A DNA stretch of 15,087 bases from Dehalococcoidales bacterium (GCA_028710655.1 JAQTTS010000021.1:1-15087); one strand, 5' to 3'; counted from the first letter of the stretch, positions 1 through 7,593 are shown. Notes: generated by a model not told the origin, from the sequence alone. Made by a program: numbers and translations.

Positions 1-1
1 G

Positions 2-463
2 CAAAAAGCTAAAAGGGTGCGAGGTATTGATGGCTCGCTGCAACGTCTCCTAGACGACATGGTTGACACGATGCAGGCATCCAATGGCGTGGGACTTGCC
101 GCTCCTCAGGTAGGCGTATCCCTCAGGGTCATTGTCGTACAGATGCCTGGAGAGGAACCGATTGCACTCATAAACCCTGAGGTAGCTAAACGCACCGGGG
201 AGCAGGAGGTAACCGAGGGTTGCCTGAGCGTCCCCGGGTACTATGGAGAAATAAAACGCTCGGCTGAAGTCACGGTTAAAGGGAAAGACCGCCGGGGTAA
301 AGCGGTCAGAATTAAGGCTACCGGACTAATGGCAGAAGCCCTCGAGCACGAGGTTGACCATCTAAACGGCATATTATATATCGACCGTGTCGAATGCCCG
401 GAAAAGCTGCACAAGATGCAACCGGGAGTGGTCAGGAACGAGGCAGGAGAGTGGCGGGAGTGA
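2..463 (+). CDS. def: Peptide deformylase, N-terminus cut off by the window edge
   Basis: This enzyme removes the formyl group from the N-terminal methionine of new proteins, in the cytoplasm at the ribosome exit. All three family motifs are visible: [10 protein letters not shown] (bases about 86-115), EGCLSVPG (about 215-238) and HEVDHLNG (about 349-372). The Cys of motif 2 and the two His of motif 3 bind the catalytic metal, and the Glu of HEVDH is the catalytic base. The reading frame stays open to base 2 with residues typical of the family (QKAKRV), so the GTG at 17 is not the true start; roughly 15-25 N-terminal residues lie upstream of the window. The stop overlaps the start of the next gene, so it probably heads or lies within the operon that follows. 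The partner gene fmt is not seen in the window. Confidence 0.95.
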   Translation, partial: QKAKRVRGIDGSLQRLLDDMVDTMQASNGVGLAAPQVGVSLRVIVVQMPGEEPIALINPEVAKRTGEQEVTEGCLSVPGYYGEIKRSAEVTVKGKDRRGKAVRIKATGLMAEALEHEVDHLNGILYIDRVECPEKLHKMQPGVVRNEAGEWRE

Positions 464-837
464 AATGCAATCACTGTGGTCATGAAGTTCCTGCGGAGAA
501 TAGCTATCGGCATTTGGGGGAGACGCTGTGCGAGGACTGCTACATAGATATTAAATATCCGGCAAAAGCCTGTGACCTCTGGGCGGTTTACTCGGCAACA
601 CGCTCAAGGGAGAGCGTTGGGTTGAAGGGAACTGAGGGACTATCTGAGCTACAAAAAGCAATCTATGAATTCGTCAAAGAAAAAGGCAAGGTAACCAGGG
701 AGGAAATCCTGGCAAATTTTAATATGAAGGAGACGGAACTACAGACGCACCTGGCTACATTGAGGCACTGTGAACTGCTGAAAGGACGCAAGGAAAGCAA
801 CGGCGTTTACCTGGTTCCTTTTGACTACGGTGAGTAA
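460..837 (+). CDS. Zinc-ribbon plus winged-helix protein, function unknown
   Basis: A protein of 125 residues. The N-terminal part has two Cys pairs (C3-x2-C6 and C24-x2-C27) that should bind one zinc, like a LIM or zinc-ribbon knuckle. Residues about 62-120 look like a winged helix: a helix with [13 protein letters not shown], then [12 protein letters not shown] and a second helix ending [10 protein letters not shown], then a short wing with NGVYLVPF. I infer DNA or RNA binding; no ligand or target can be named. I chose GTG 460 because AGGAGA at 445-450 lies 9 bases before it and the start overlaps the deformylase stop (GTGA). The frame is open further upstream (ATG 394), but that would run inside the deformylase gene. 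Alternative start: GTG 451. Confidence 0.72.
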   Translation: MKCNHCGHEVPAENSYRHLGETLCEDCYIDIKYPAKACDLWAVYSATRSRESVGLKGTEGLSELQKAIYEFVKEKGKVTREEILANFNMKETELQTHLATLRHCELLKGRKESNGVYLVPFDYGE

Positions 838-856
838 AACAAGGCTGGAGAGATAT

Positions 857-1129
857 ATGTTACGGGTGAGGAACGATTTATGCATAGGCTGCGGGCTATG
901 CATCGAAAGTTGCCCGCATCAGGCTATTTCGGTAATCTTTGGCAAGGCTGAAATAGACCAGGCGAGATGCAACCGCTGTGGTATCTGCCTTGACGTCTGC
1001 CCGCAAGGGTCAATTGTTATGCTAGTTCCCGTGTCCCACGATGAGCTGGAAGCTACCATCTTTTCACTCAAGCAACGGGCAAACGAGCTTACCGAGAGAA
1101 TCGGGAGCCTCATAAGGCAGGGAAAGTGA
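857..1129 (+). CDS. Small 2[4Fe-4S] ferredoxin with a C-terminal helix
   Basis: A cytoplasmic electron carrier of 90 residues. Two classical cluster motifs are present: C9-x2-C12-x2-C15-x3-C19-P and C38-x2-C41-x2-C44-x3-C48-P. Residues about 61-86 follow the clusters and look like one long amphipathic helix (HDELEATIFSLKQRANEL), which is longer than in minimal clostridial ferredoxins and may be a docking or dimer helix. I chose ATG 857 because GGAGA at 847-851 is well placed. TTG 821 and GTG 830 are in frame, but lack a ribosome site; GTG 830 would overlap the previous stop. The redox partner is not identifiable from the window, since no oxidoreductase is adjacent. Confidence 0.85.
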   Translation: MLRVRNDLCIGCGLCIESCPHQAISVIFGKAEIDQARCNRCGICLDVCPQGSIVMLVPVSHDELEATIFSLKQRANELTERIGSLIRQGK

Positions 1130-1133
1130 ATCT

Positions 1134-1871
1134 ATGACTCTGATAAATATACTGGTCGCAACATTTGTAGTAAGCCTCATTGCATTAGTAGGTGTCTTCA
1201 CCTTCATCTTGAAAAAAGAACTGTTGAATAAAGCTCTGCTGGTGCTGGTCGCACTCTCCACCGGGGCTCTGCTTGGAGGAGCGTTCCTTCATCTGCTGCC
1301 CGAAGCTATTGCCGAGAAGGGTGCCGACCTGGCAATCTTCCTATACCTGCTCCTGGGTTTCTCCATATTTTTCGTGCTGGAGCAATTTCTCCAGTGGCGT
1401 CACCAGCATACCACGGCTCCCAAAGTGAAGCCGTTCTCCTATCTCATTCTGGTAAGCGACTCTGTGCACAATTTTATCGATGGCCTGGTTATTGCCGCCA
1501 GCTTCGTTACCAGTTTCCCTCTCGGGGTTGCCACCACCCTGGCAGTATCCTTGCACGAAATACCGCAGGAGCTCGGTGACTTTGCCGTACTGGTCTACGG
1601 CGGCTTCGGGATAAAGCGAGCCCTGCTTTTCAATTTCATATCGGCACTGACGGCAATACTGGGCGGCGTAATCGGTTACCTGGCTTCTTCTGTAATGCAG
1701 GCTTCTGTCATTTACCTTCTCCCGTTTGCCGCGGGTAACTTCATCTATATCGCCGCAGCCGACCTGATCCCTGAAATCAAACATCAGGTTAGCCTGCGTA
1801 GGTCAATATTACACTTCGTGGTCTTTCTGATTGGTATCACAATCATGCTGATAGTTAAGTTTATCCATTGA
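1134..1871 (+). CDS. ZIP-family divalent metal transporter
   Basis: An inner-membrane protein of 245 residues, likely importing Zn(II), Fe(II) or related metals. ZIP signatures are clear: HLLPEA at 53-58, HNFIDG at 112-117 in the fourth helix, and HEIPQELGDF at 141-150 in the fifth, where His, Asn, Asp and Glu form the binuclear metal site. The last is close to the HEIPHELGDFA motif of LIV-1-type ZIPs, with Gln in place of the second His. About seven or eight hydrophobic helices are seen. A short loop at 88-95 (WRHQHTT) holds the His residues usual between helices 3 and 4. It starts 4 bases after the ferredoxin stop, and its own stop overlaps the next ribosome site, so it belongs to the same transcript. 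Substrate metal cannot be told from sequence. Confidence 0.9.
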   Translation: MTLINILVATFVVSLIALVGVFTFILKKELLNKALLVLVALSTGALLGGAFLHLLPEAIAEKGADLAIFLYLLLGFSIFFVLEQFLQWRHQHTTAPKVKPFSYLILVSDSVHNFIDGLVIAASFVTSFPLGVATTLAVSLHEIPQELGDFAVLVYGGFGIKRALLFNFISALTAILGGVIGYLASSVMQASVIYLLPFAAGNFIYIAAADLIPEIKHQVSLRRSILHFVVFLIGITIMLIVKFIH

Positions 1872-1882
1872 GGAGGCCCAAA

Positions 1883-2719
1883 ATGACGCTTCGTATTACC
1901 ACCCTAAGTGAGAATACCGCCGGAAGTGGAGAGTTCCTGGGCGAATGGGGTTTGAGTATCTTGTTGGAAACCGAGAGTACGACTATTCTCTTCGATAGCG
2001 GGAAAAGCATCTCTGCCGCCCACAATGCCGATACTCTCAATATCAACCTTGCCATGGTAAATGGGATTGTTTTGAGTCACGGGCACTACGACCATACCGG
2101 TGGGTTACGCGATGTACTGCGTAGAATAGGCAAAGAGGTAGAGGTGATTGCGCATCCGGACGTCTGGCAGGCGAAGTACGCACGGCGTAAGGATAAACCT
2201 GACCGATACATTGGCATTCCTTTTCAGCGAAGTGAACTGGAAAGCCTCGGAGCTCGTTTTAAGCTGACGAAGGAGCCAATCGGAATAACTGATAACATAA
2301 TGACTACCGGCGAAGTCCCGATGGTAACCGATTTTGAGCAAATAGATGAAGGCTTATTTGTTAGAGAAGACTCCGGCTGGCAGCCTGATAAGCTCTTGGA
2401 TGACCAGGCTCTTGTGGTAAAGACAGGGGCCGGCCTGGTCGTAATCCTAGGCTGCGCTCACCGGGGAATGATAAATACCCTGTACCATGCCAGACAGCTG
2501 ACCGGAGTGGACAAAATACATACCGTGATTGGCGGCTCTCACCTCATGGGTGTCTCTGAAGAGCGGTTATGGCAGACAATAGACGCCCTCAGAAGACTTG
2601 GAATTCAGAAAATGGGCCTGTGTCACTGTACAGACCTGCCTGCCGCCAGTCTTCTGGCCCAGGAATTTAGTGAAGGTTTCTTCTTCAACAAGGTGGGCTC
2701 TGTCATAGAGCTTGAATGA
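1883..2719 (+). CDS. Metallo-beta-lactamase-fold hydrolase (COG1237 type)
   Basis: A cytoplasmic protein of 278 residues, without a signal peptide. The metal-binding motif H66-x-H68-x-D70-H71 (SHGHYDHTGG) is intact, with further likely ligands at H193 (GCAHRG), H220 (GGSHLMG) and possibly H248 (LCHCT). The spacing, the DDQALVV stretch at 173-179 and the GGSHL motif match the subgroup often named 7,8-dihydropterin-6-yl-methyl-4-(beta-D-ribofuranosyl)aminobenzene 5'-phosphate synthase, after a methanopterin-pathway enzyme. In bacteria that name is usually just inherited by similarity; I would keep it as an MBL-fold hydrolase of unknown substrate. ATG 1883 is chosen because AGGAGG (1871-1876) sits 6 bases before it; TTG 1868 would overlap the ZIP stop. 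It is the last gene of this operon. Confidence 0.85.
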   Translation: MTLRITTLSENTAGSGEFLGEWGLSILLETESTTILFDSGKSISAAHNADTLNINLAMVNGIVLSHGHYDHTGGLRDVLRRIGKEVEVIAHPDVWQAKYARRKDKPDRYIGIPFQRSELESLGARFKLTKEPIGITDNIMTTGEVPMVTDFEQIDEGLFVREDSGWQPDKLLDDQALVVKTGAGLVVILGCAHRGMINTLYHARQLTGVDKIHTVIGGSHLMGVSEERLWQTIDALRRLGIQKMGLCHCTDLPAASLLAQEFSEGFFFNKVGSVIELE

Positions 2720-2831
2720 GTCTTATGACTAAAACTTGCCGGATAGTAATTAGTAATTGCTACAGTAGCTTATCCCTAACCGAGGCATGAGTAAAGCTGA
2801 GGAGAAACTTATGTATATCGTATTGCGAACA

Positions 2832-2865
2832 TGGCCCCCCGTGGGCCAAGAAAAAGAACTATAAT
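2832..2865 (+). promoter_or_regulatory. Probable trpB2 promoter: palindrome at -35 and consensus -10
   Basis: A perfect TATAAT lies at 2860-2865, which would start RNA near 2872. There is no good -35 box at 17-18 bases. In its place is a GC-rich perfect inverted repeat, TGGCCC-N5-GGGCCA (2832-2848), which would cover about -40 to -24. The rest of the 184-base gap holds only a tandem TAGTAAT pair (2744-2757) and a small palindrome (2759-2769). The position suggests an operator or activator site; this is inference. Confidence 0.5.
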
Positions 2866-2903
2866 CGAAGCAGACTGAAAAATATTTTGTAAGGAGTGAT
2901 AAA

Positions 2904-4274
2904 ATGCAAAGCGCAAAAAAACGAGCAATGTTCATACTTGACCAAAAAGACATGCCAACCACCTGGTACAACATCCTGCCGGATCTTCCAGAACCGCTAC
3001 CAGCGGTTCTGCATCCGGCTACGAGAAAGCCAGTAACACCCAATGACCTTGCCCCTCTGTTCCCGATGGCGCTCATCATGCAGGAGTTCAGCCCGGAGCG
3101 GTACATCGAAATTCCCGAAGAGGTGCATGCGATCTATCGGACCTGGAGACCAACGATTCTGCACCGTGCCTACCGTCTTGAGAAAGCTCTTGATACCCCA
3201 GCACGGATTTTTTACAAATACGAAGGGACAAGCCCAGCTGGCAGCCATAAGCCTAATACGGCGGTGGCGCAGGCATACTACAACAAAAAAGAAGGTATTA
3301 AGCGCATCACCACCGAGACCGGTGCGGGTCAGTGGGGTAGCTCCCTGGCGATGGCCTGCGCGTTCTTTGGCATCGAGCTCAAGGTCTATATGGTCGGCAT
3401 CAGCTATCGCCAGAAACCCTACCGTCGTATGATGATGGAGACCTGGGGGGCGACCTGTGTCCCCAGCCCCAGCCCGGATACCAAAGCCGGCCGGGATATG
3501 CTGGCTAAAGATCCGGATTGCCCTGGAAGCCTCGGTTTGGCCATCAGCGAGGCCATCGAGGACTGCGTCACCCACCCCAATACCCACTACTCGCTTGGCA
3601 GTGTGCTGAATCACGTCCTACTCCACCAGACCATCATCGGTCAGGAGTCCATGAAGCAGATGGAGATGGCCGGATTCTACCCGGATATCATCGTCGGCTG
3701 CGTTGGTGGCGGCTCCAATTTCGCCGGTATGTTCCTGCCCTTTGTCAAAGACAAGATTGAGAAGAAGAAGCCGGACCTACGCATCATCGCCGTCGAGCCG
3801 ACTAGCTGTCCGAAGTTGACCAAAGGACCTTACGCGTACGACTTCGGTGATGTTGCCGGGCTTACGCCCCTTCTCAAGATGTATACACTGGGGCACGGGT
3901 TCATACCTCCGCCTGTCCACGCCGGTGGCTTGCGATATCACGGCATGGCGCCCATCGTTTCTCATCTGCTGCGGCTGGGACTCATCGAGGCCAGGGCGGT
4001 ACCGCAATTAGCCACATTCGAGGCAGGCGTTACCTTCGCGCGCACCGAAGGCATCATCAGCGCCCCTGAAACTAACCACGCCATCATGGTCACCATTGAC
4101 GAAGCCCTCAAGTGCCGCGAGTCCGGTGAGGCGAAGACGATTCTGCTTGCCCATAGTGGGCACGGGCATTTCGATATGGCTGCCTATGATAGCTATCTCT
4201 CAAACAAGCTCACCGACTACGAGTACCCGGAGGAAAAGGTCAAGGAAGCACTTGCCTCCTTGCCGCAGGTGTAA
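2904..4274 (+). CDS. trpB: Tryptophan synthase beta chain, TrpB2 type
   Basis: A PLP enzyme of 456 residues that condenses indole with serine (or a related acceptor) to make tryptophan. The length and an N-terminal extension ([20 protein letters not shown]) mark the TrpB2 subfamily; standard TrpB1 is about 400 residues. K116 in GSHKPN should form the Schiff base with [11 protein letters not shown] (138-145) is the substrate-carboxylate loop, and [11 protein letters not shown] (265-275) binds the PLP phosphate. ATG 2904 follows AAGGAG at about 2891-2896. No trpA or other trp gene lies nearby. TrpB2 proteins are known to bind TrpA poorly or not at all and may scavenge free indole or use another acceptor such as O-phosphoserine; which applies here cannot be seen. 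Confidence 0.95.
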   Translation: MQSAKKRAMFILDQKDMPTTWYNILPDLPEPLPAVLHPATRKPVTPNDLAPLFPMALIMQEFSPERYIEIPEEVHAIYRTWRPTILHRAYRLEKALDTPARIFYKYEGTSPAGSHKPNTAVAQAYYNKKEGIKRITTETGAGQWGSSLAMACAFFGIELKVYMVGISYRQKPYRRMMMETWGATCVPSPSPDTKAGRDMLAKDPDCPGSLGLAISEAIEDCVTHPNTHYSLGSVLNHVLLHQTIIGQESMKQMEMAGFYPDIIVGCVGGGSNFAGMFLPFVKDKIEKKKPDLRIIAVEPTSCPKLTKGPYAYDFGDVAGLTPLLKMYTLGHGFIPPPVHAGGLRYHGMAPIVSHLLRLGLIEARAVPQLATFEAGVTFARTEGIISAPETNHAIMVTIDEALKCRESGEAKTILLAHSGHGHFDMAAYDSYLSNKLTDYEYPEEKVKEALASLPQV

Positions 4275-4489
4275 AGTCCAACTCGGAAAAGGTGGTGTCT
4301 ATCTCGCGATAACAAGTCTAGCTAGAAGCAATAATGTATGTACTACCAGATGAAAGTAGGGCACTACTTATCGAGAAGTCTGCTTCAGACAGTGGGAAGC
4401 TGAGATGATTAACCAATCAGCCACGTTGTGACCAGTGATTCCTAGTGTCCAAGACGGGTGAGGACGCCGGATAATCTGGCGAAGCTAGA
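4275..4489. other. Gene-free stretch with three small hairpins, no recognised RNA class
   Basis: No convincing ORF with a ribosome site is present. Three short inverted repeats lie here: AAGTAG-GGCA-CTACTT (4354-4369), GTCTG-CTT-CAGAC (4378-4390) and CGCCGGA-TAA-TCTGGCG with one G-U pair (4465-4481). None is followed by a T run, so they are not standard terminators of trpB2. The stretch lies upstream of a good promoter and so would only be transcribed by read-through from trpB2 or from its own unseen promoter. A structured regulatory RNA or a decayed gene are both possible. Confidence 0.35.
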
Positions 4490-4496
4490 TTGATTT
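4482..4496 (+). repeat. 15-bp direct repeat, copy 1 (upstream of radical SAM gene)
   Basis: AAGCTAGATTGATTT occurs here and again, exactly and in the same orientation, at 7592-7606. This copy includes the probable -35 box of the radical SAM promoter. Both copies lie just before a promoter of a + strand unit. Confidence 0.6.
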
Positions 4497-4519
4497 TCTC
4501 GCCTTTCATTGGCTATACT
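4490..4519 (+). promoter_or_regulatory. Probable sigma70-type promoter of the radical SAM-DUF1464 operon
   Basis: TTGATT (4490-4495) and TATACT (4514-4519) are separated by 18 bases. Transcription would begin near 4526, leaving a leader of about 38 bases that carries AAGGAG at 4551-4556. Confidence 0.6.
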
Positions 4520-4563
4520 TGCTTATTGGTTACATAGAACTCTAAGTTTTAAGGAGATAATCT

Positions 4564-5601
4564 ATGCCGCAAAACTCGCCTCGCCTCATAGATTGGGCGA
4601 TAACGCCGAAATGCAATCTGAGTTGCCGACATTGCCGCGGCATGTCTCAGGGAGAACTATCAACCGCGAGAGCCCAAAGCCTCATCGGGGAGATAGCCAA
4701 GCTGAGGCCGGGCTGGGTTATTGTTGAAGGCGGAGAACCGCTGCTTAGGGAAGATCTGTTCGGACTATTAGACCTGATGCAGCAAAAGCATCTCGACGCT
4801 CATCTGATTACCAACGGCATGTTGCTCACCCCTCGAATACTGACTATCCTTAAATCGCTTGGGGCAAAAGTGATGATAAGCATTGATGGTGCTACCGCGG
4901 CTACCTACGAGGCAATCAGGTGTGGAGCTAGCTTTGAGGAAGTGGTAGAACAAGCCTACAACTGCGCCAGAGAAGGGCTTTTAGAAGCACTTAATTTTAC
5001 TGTGATGAAAACGAACTACACCGAGATACCTGGTGTCTTTGAAATAGCGAAGTCCATTGGCGTGAAGCAGATAACAGTCATTGGGTTCAAGCCGTGTCAT
5101 GGTTATCACGATGAGTTGCTCTCCCCCAAAGAGTATTTAGAAGCGATCAGGCTGGCCTGCGAGGCGGCCCGGAGAACCGGTGTCGGCCTCTTTTTCGATG
5201 AACCATTCTTCTGGGCTATCGTTAAGGAGAAGGGGTTCACCGCCGAAATACCGGTATCGAATGCTGGTATCCTGGCTTCCTCAACCACAGCCTGCATCTT
5301 CGGTGAATATCTTTTCATCGAACCCAATGGCGACGTGAAACCATGTAGCTTCGCCCCGATGGTGTTGGGGAATGTCAATGAGAAGTGTCTCGACATGATA
5401 TGGCGTGAGGTGCTTGTTTCGCCATTCTTTCAGCAGATTAAAGAGCCGAAAACCAGAACTGGACAGTGCCGAGATTGTCGCTATGTGGTAGACTGCAAGG
5501 GATGTCGCTCCAGAACTTTTATGTTAACTGGAGACTGGTTTGCTTCAGACTCCTGCTGTCCTCTGGTTCTAGGACCGATTAGTAAAAAATCAGGAGGATA
5601 A
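4564..5601 (+). CDS. Radical SAM protein with SPASM-type C-terminal cluster domain
   Basis: A cytoplasmic protein of 345 residues that should cleave S-adenosylmethionine to make a radical. The radical SAM motif is C17-x3-C21-x2-C24 (CNLSCRHC); VEGGEPL (54-60) is the SAM-binding GGEP motif and SIDGA (106-110) the following strand. The C-terminal part is rich in Cys: C244, G256-x4-C261, C275, C302-x2-C305-x5-C311-x2-C314, and C331-C332. That is the SPASM pattern for two auxiliary [4Fe-4S] clusters, as in anaerobic sulfatase maturases, peptide-modifying enzymes and the haem enzymes AhbC/AhbD. No precursor peptide, sulfatase or haem gene is adjacent, so the substrate is unknown. The stop codon is directly followed by the start of the DUF1464 gene, implying a shared task. 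The start is supported by AAGGAG 7 bases upstream. Confidence 0.9.
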   Translation: MPQNSPRLIDWAITPKCNLSCRHCRGMSQGELSTARAQSLIGEIAKLRPGWVIVEGGEPLLREDLFGLLDLMQQKHLDAHLITNGMLLTPRILTILKSLGAKVMISIDGATAATYEAIRCGASFEEVVEQAYNCAREGLLEALNFTVMKTNYTEIPGVFEIAKSIGVKQITVIGFKPCHGYHDELLSPKEYLEAIRLACEAARRTGVGLFFDEPFFWAIVKEKGFTAEIPVSNAGILASSTTACIFGEYLFIEPNGDVKPCSFAPMVLGNVNEKCLDMIWREVLVSPFFQQIKEPKTRTGQCRDCRYVVDCKGCRSRTFMLTGDWFASDSCCPLVLGPISKKSGG

Positions 5602-6657
5602 ATGAGAGTCCTCGGTATTGACCCCGGAACGGGAAGTTTCGACTTCTTTGGGATGGAAGGGCAAAAGATAATTATTGATACTACGGTGTCGGTATCGGTC
5701 GTTGCCGAGAATGCCATGGTTCTTCTGGATACCATTAGAAACGTCCTCCCACTGGATACAATCGTCGGGCCATCTGGCTATGGACTGCGAGTGACGCCGA
5801 TTAAGGATATGGGGGAGAGGGAATTAGATTTGATGGTGCCGGACGACAAGAGTATCCCATTATATAACGGCATCCGGATGGTCCTTCGACTGATGAAGTC
5901 AGAAGGCTTGCCGGTCCTTTTTACCCCTGGAGTGATTCACCTGCCGACTGTATCATCTTATCGCAAGGCCAATAAGATGGATATGGGCACGGCGGACAAA
6001 GTCTGCTGTGCTGCGCTAGCCATCAGAGACCAAGCAGAACGCTATGGCATAGCTTATGACAAGACCTCGTTTCTTCTGGCAGAGATTGGCTACGCTTTCA
6101 GCGCTGTCACAGCTGTTGATGATGGCATGATAGTCGATGGACTTGGCGGGACTTCGGGCGGCCCCGGTTTCATCACCCTGGGCTGCATGGATTCCGAGTT
6201 GGCGGTGCGACTGGGTAACTTCCCCGGAGCAGTACTCTTCAGCGGTGGAGCCAAAGACGCAAGCGGCAAGGACGATTTGACCCCGGAGGAAATGGCTAGA
6301 TATCCAGACAAGTTTTCAGCATCCTGGAACATGATGCTTGAGAGCATTTTGAAGAGCGTTGCAGCGATGACGGTCTCGGTGGAGAAGCCGCGGGAGATTC
6401 TCCTTTCGGGCCGGCTCTCCAGAATCCCTGAAATCGTAGAGTCACTTAGCGCAAGGCTCACCAGATTTGGCAAGGTGCGTACGGTAGGAAGAAAGGCGAA
6501 AGTGGCCAAGGAAGCCGCCGAAGGCGCGTTCATCATTGGGGAAGGACTAAAGGGAGGCAAATACGAGGGAATTGTTGACGCCCTCCAACTCAGGCAGGCT
6601 AAAGGCTCGATGTTCGATTACATTCTGCTCAAGGGAGTAGAGCCGGTGAAGTCTTGA
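5602..6657 (+). CDS. DUF1464-family protein, ASKHA kinase fold
   Basis: A protein of 351 residues recognised as DUF1464 (predicted butyrate kinase-like). The first phosphate-binding loop is GIDPGTGSFD (5-14), as in acetokinase/Hsp70/actin-fold enzymes. A Gly-rich second loop is VDGLGGTSGGPGF (178-190), and LLSGRLSRIPEI (267-278) matches the adenosine-binding strand. NKMDMGTADK (124-133) is a further conserved-looking block. I infer an ATP-dependent phosphotransferase acting on a small molecule; the butyrate assignment is a prediction for the family and nothing here supports it. The start codon abuts the stop of the radical SAM gene (TAAATG) and its AGGAGG (5592-5597) lies inside that gene, so translation is coupled. 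The downstream gap (6658-6823) has no clear terminator. Confidence 0.85.
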   Translation: MRVLGIDPGTGSFDFFGMEGQKIIIDTTVSVSVVAENAMVLLDTIRNVLPLDTIVGPSGYGLRVTPIKDMGERELDLMVPDDKSIPLYNGIRMVLRLMKSEGLPVLFTPGVIHLPTVSSYRKANKMDMGTADKVCCAALAIRDQAERYGIAYDKTSFLLAEIGYAFSAVTAVDDGMIVDGLGGTSGGPGFITLGCMDSELAVRLGNFPGAVLFSGGAKDASGKDDLTPEEMARYPDKFSASWNMMLESILKSVAAMTVSVEKPREILLSGRLSRIPEIVESLSARLTRFGKVRTVGRKAKVAKEAAEGAFIIGEGLKGGKYEGIVDALQLRQAKGSMFDYILLKGVEPVKS

Positions 6658-6823
6658 CCCCGAGTCCTTGGTACCAGCAAAACCAGGTGAGGTAGTTAAC
6701 ATACACTTTGGGGCTTACCCCGGTCGCGGCTCCTGCAAAATGTCGTATCATTTTGGAAGCGGTGGTAACATTTCATCTTTATTTTTACCAAAGCCAATAA
6801 TCTGCAATATTTTCACACACTCA

Positions 6824-7396
6824 TTAGAGAATATGGCTCAAGAGAATCCTAAATGCGATAGCTAATAGTATTATGCCCCCGAGTGTCTTAGCCCGTTTGC
6901 CAATCATCTTGCTTGCCCTCTTGCCTACCACGAAACCAATCATTGTAACCAAAAAGGCAACCGCACCGATAGTTAGGCTGGCCACGCCAATATTTACTTT
7001 CAAGAATGCAAATGATAGGCCAACAGCCAATGCATCAATACTCGTTGCTACTGATAACGTAATAAGCAGAAGACCCTTCGTAATATCGATCTCTTTGTCT
7101 TGGCTACGTTCAGGGCGAAATGATTCCCAGAGCATTATGCCACTGACAATTGCTAGCAAAGCGAAAGCTATCCAGTGGTCATAATCCGCAATGAATTCGA
7201 CCACGGTTCTACCAGCCAACCATCCAAGAACCGGCATCAAAGCCTGAAACAGCCCGAATGAGAAAGACACATGGAGCCGTCGTGGCCAAGAATGATTCTT
7301 TCTGGAAATGCCACCGCTTAGAGCTACGGCAAAGCAGTCTGCAGATAGTCCAATAGCTACAAGAAAAATGGAGAGTAGGTTACCGTTAATCACCAA
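6824..7396 (-). CDS. mntP: MntP-type manganese exporter
   Basis: An inner-membrane protein of 190 residues with about six hydrophobic helices; the family pumps Mn(II) out of the cell. The two repeated helix motifs are LSADCFAVALSGG (18-29) and TSIDALAVGLSF (119-129); the Asp residues D20 and D121 match the essential pair of Escherichia coli MntP. Length is normal for the family. The start is uncertain: TTG 7396, just after an in-frame TAA, or GTG 7393; neither has a visible Shine-Dalgarno site. It is the only minus-strand gene and converges with DUF1464. I looked for a yybP-ykoY manganese riboswitch in the 200 bases upstream and did not recognise one. Confidence 0.9.
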   Translation of the reverse strand: MVINGNLLSIFLVAIGLSADCFAVALSGGISRKNHSWPRRLHVSFSFGLFQALMPVLGWLAGRTVVEFIADYDHWIAFALLAIVSGIMLWESFRPERSQDKEIDITKGLLLITLSVATSIDALAVGLSFAFLKVNIGVASLTIGAVAFLVTMIGFVVGKRASKMIGKRAKTLGGIILLAIAFRILLSHIL

Positions 7397-7422
7397 TTAA
7401 GTATGGCATATCAAAGGAGAGT

Positions 7423-7593
7423 TTGAAAGTAACCTATGATAGGTATCAATATCTAATTGGGCGCAAAATGCTGCGGAACGAACCGCCCTTTCGTTCAAAG
7501 TGCGATGAAACGGACATTGTTGCTTGGCTTAACAATCTGAGTGACAGTGACCAAATGTCCCCTCCTACTAGATTATTACCCCAAAGAATCTAA
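7423..7593 (+). CDS. Possible small protein of 56 residues
   Basis: An open frame starting at TTG 7423 with AAGGAG (7414-7419) only 3 bases upstream, ending at TAA 7591. The predicted product begins MKVTYDRYQYLIGRK and has a mixed, protein-like composition (PPFRSKCDETDIVAWLNN) with no hydrophobic helix. I recognise no family. It lies opposite to the probable promoter region of mntP. ATG 7468 is an internal alternative start. It may be chance, a gene remnant or a true small gene. Confidence 0.25.
   Translation: MKVTYDRYQYLIGRKMLRNEPPFRSKCDETDIVAWLNNLSDSDQMSPPTRLLPQRI

Noticed and set aside
394..459. Upstream extension of the zinc-ribbon gene to ATG 394
   Set aside because: It would overlap deformylase by 70 bases; GTG 460 has a ribosome site at the right distance and gives the Cys motif right at the N-terminus.
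2832..2848. Hairpin as a terminator of the first operon
   Set aside because: It is followed by an A-rich run, not T, and lies over 110 bases after the stop; its place before TATAAT fits a regulatory site better.
2997..3614. Long antisense frame of 205 codons within trpB2
   Set aside because: It is a shadow frame caused by the GC-rich codon use of trpB2; it has no ribosome site or family features.
4378..4480. Cobalamin-riboswitch-like pieces (GTGGGAAGC, GATGAT, a GCCGGATAATCTGGC hairpin)
   Set aside because: The pieces are not in the right order and spacing and the B12 box and upstream core are missing; the downstream promoter also excludes them from the radical SAM transcript.
6710..6723. 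GGGG-CTTA-CCCC as a convergent terminator
   Set aside because: The stem is only 4 bp and no T run follows.
6668..6865. Open frame of 65 codons on the + strand
   Set aside because: It runs into the 3' end of mntP on the other strand, has no ribosome site, and its composition resembles no protein family I know. The surrounding gap (6658-6823) shows no clear terminator either.
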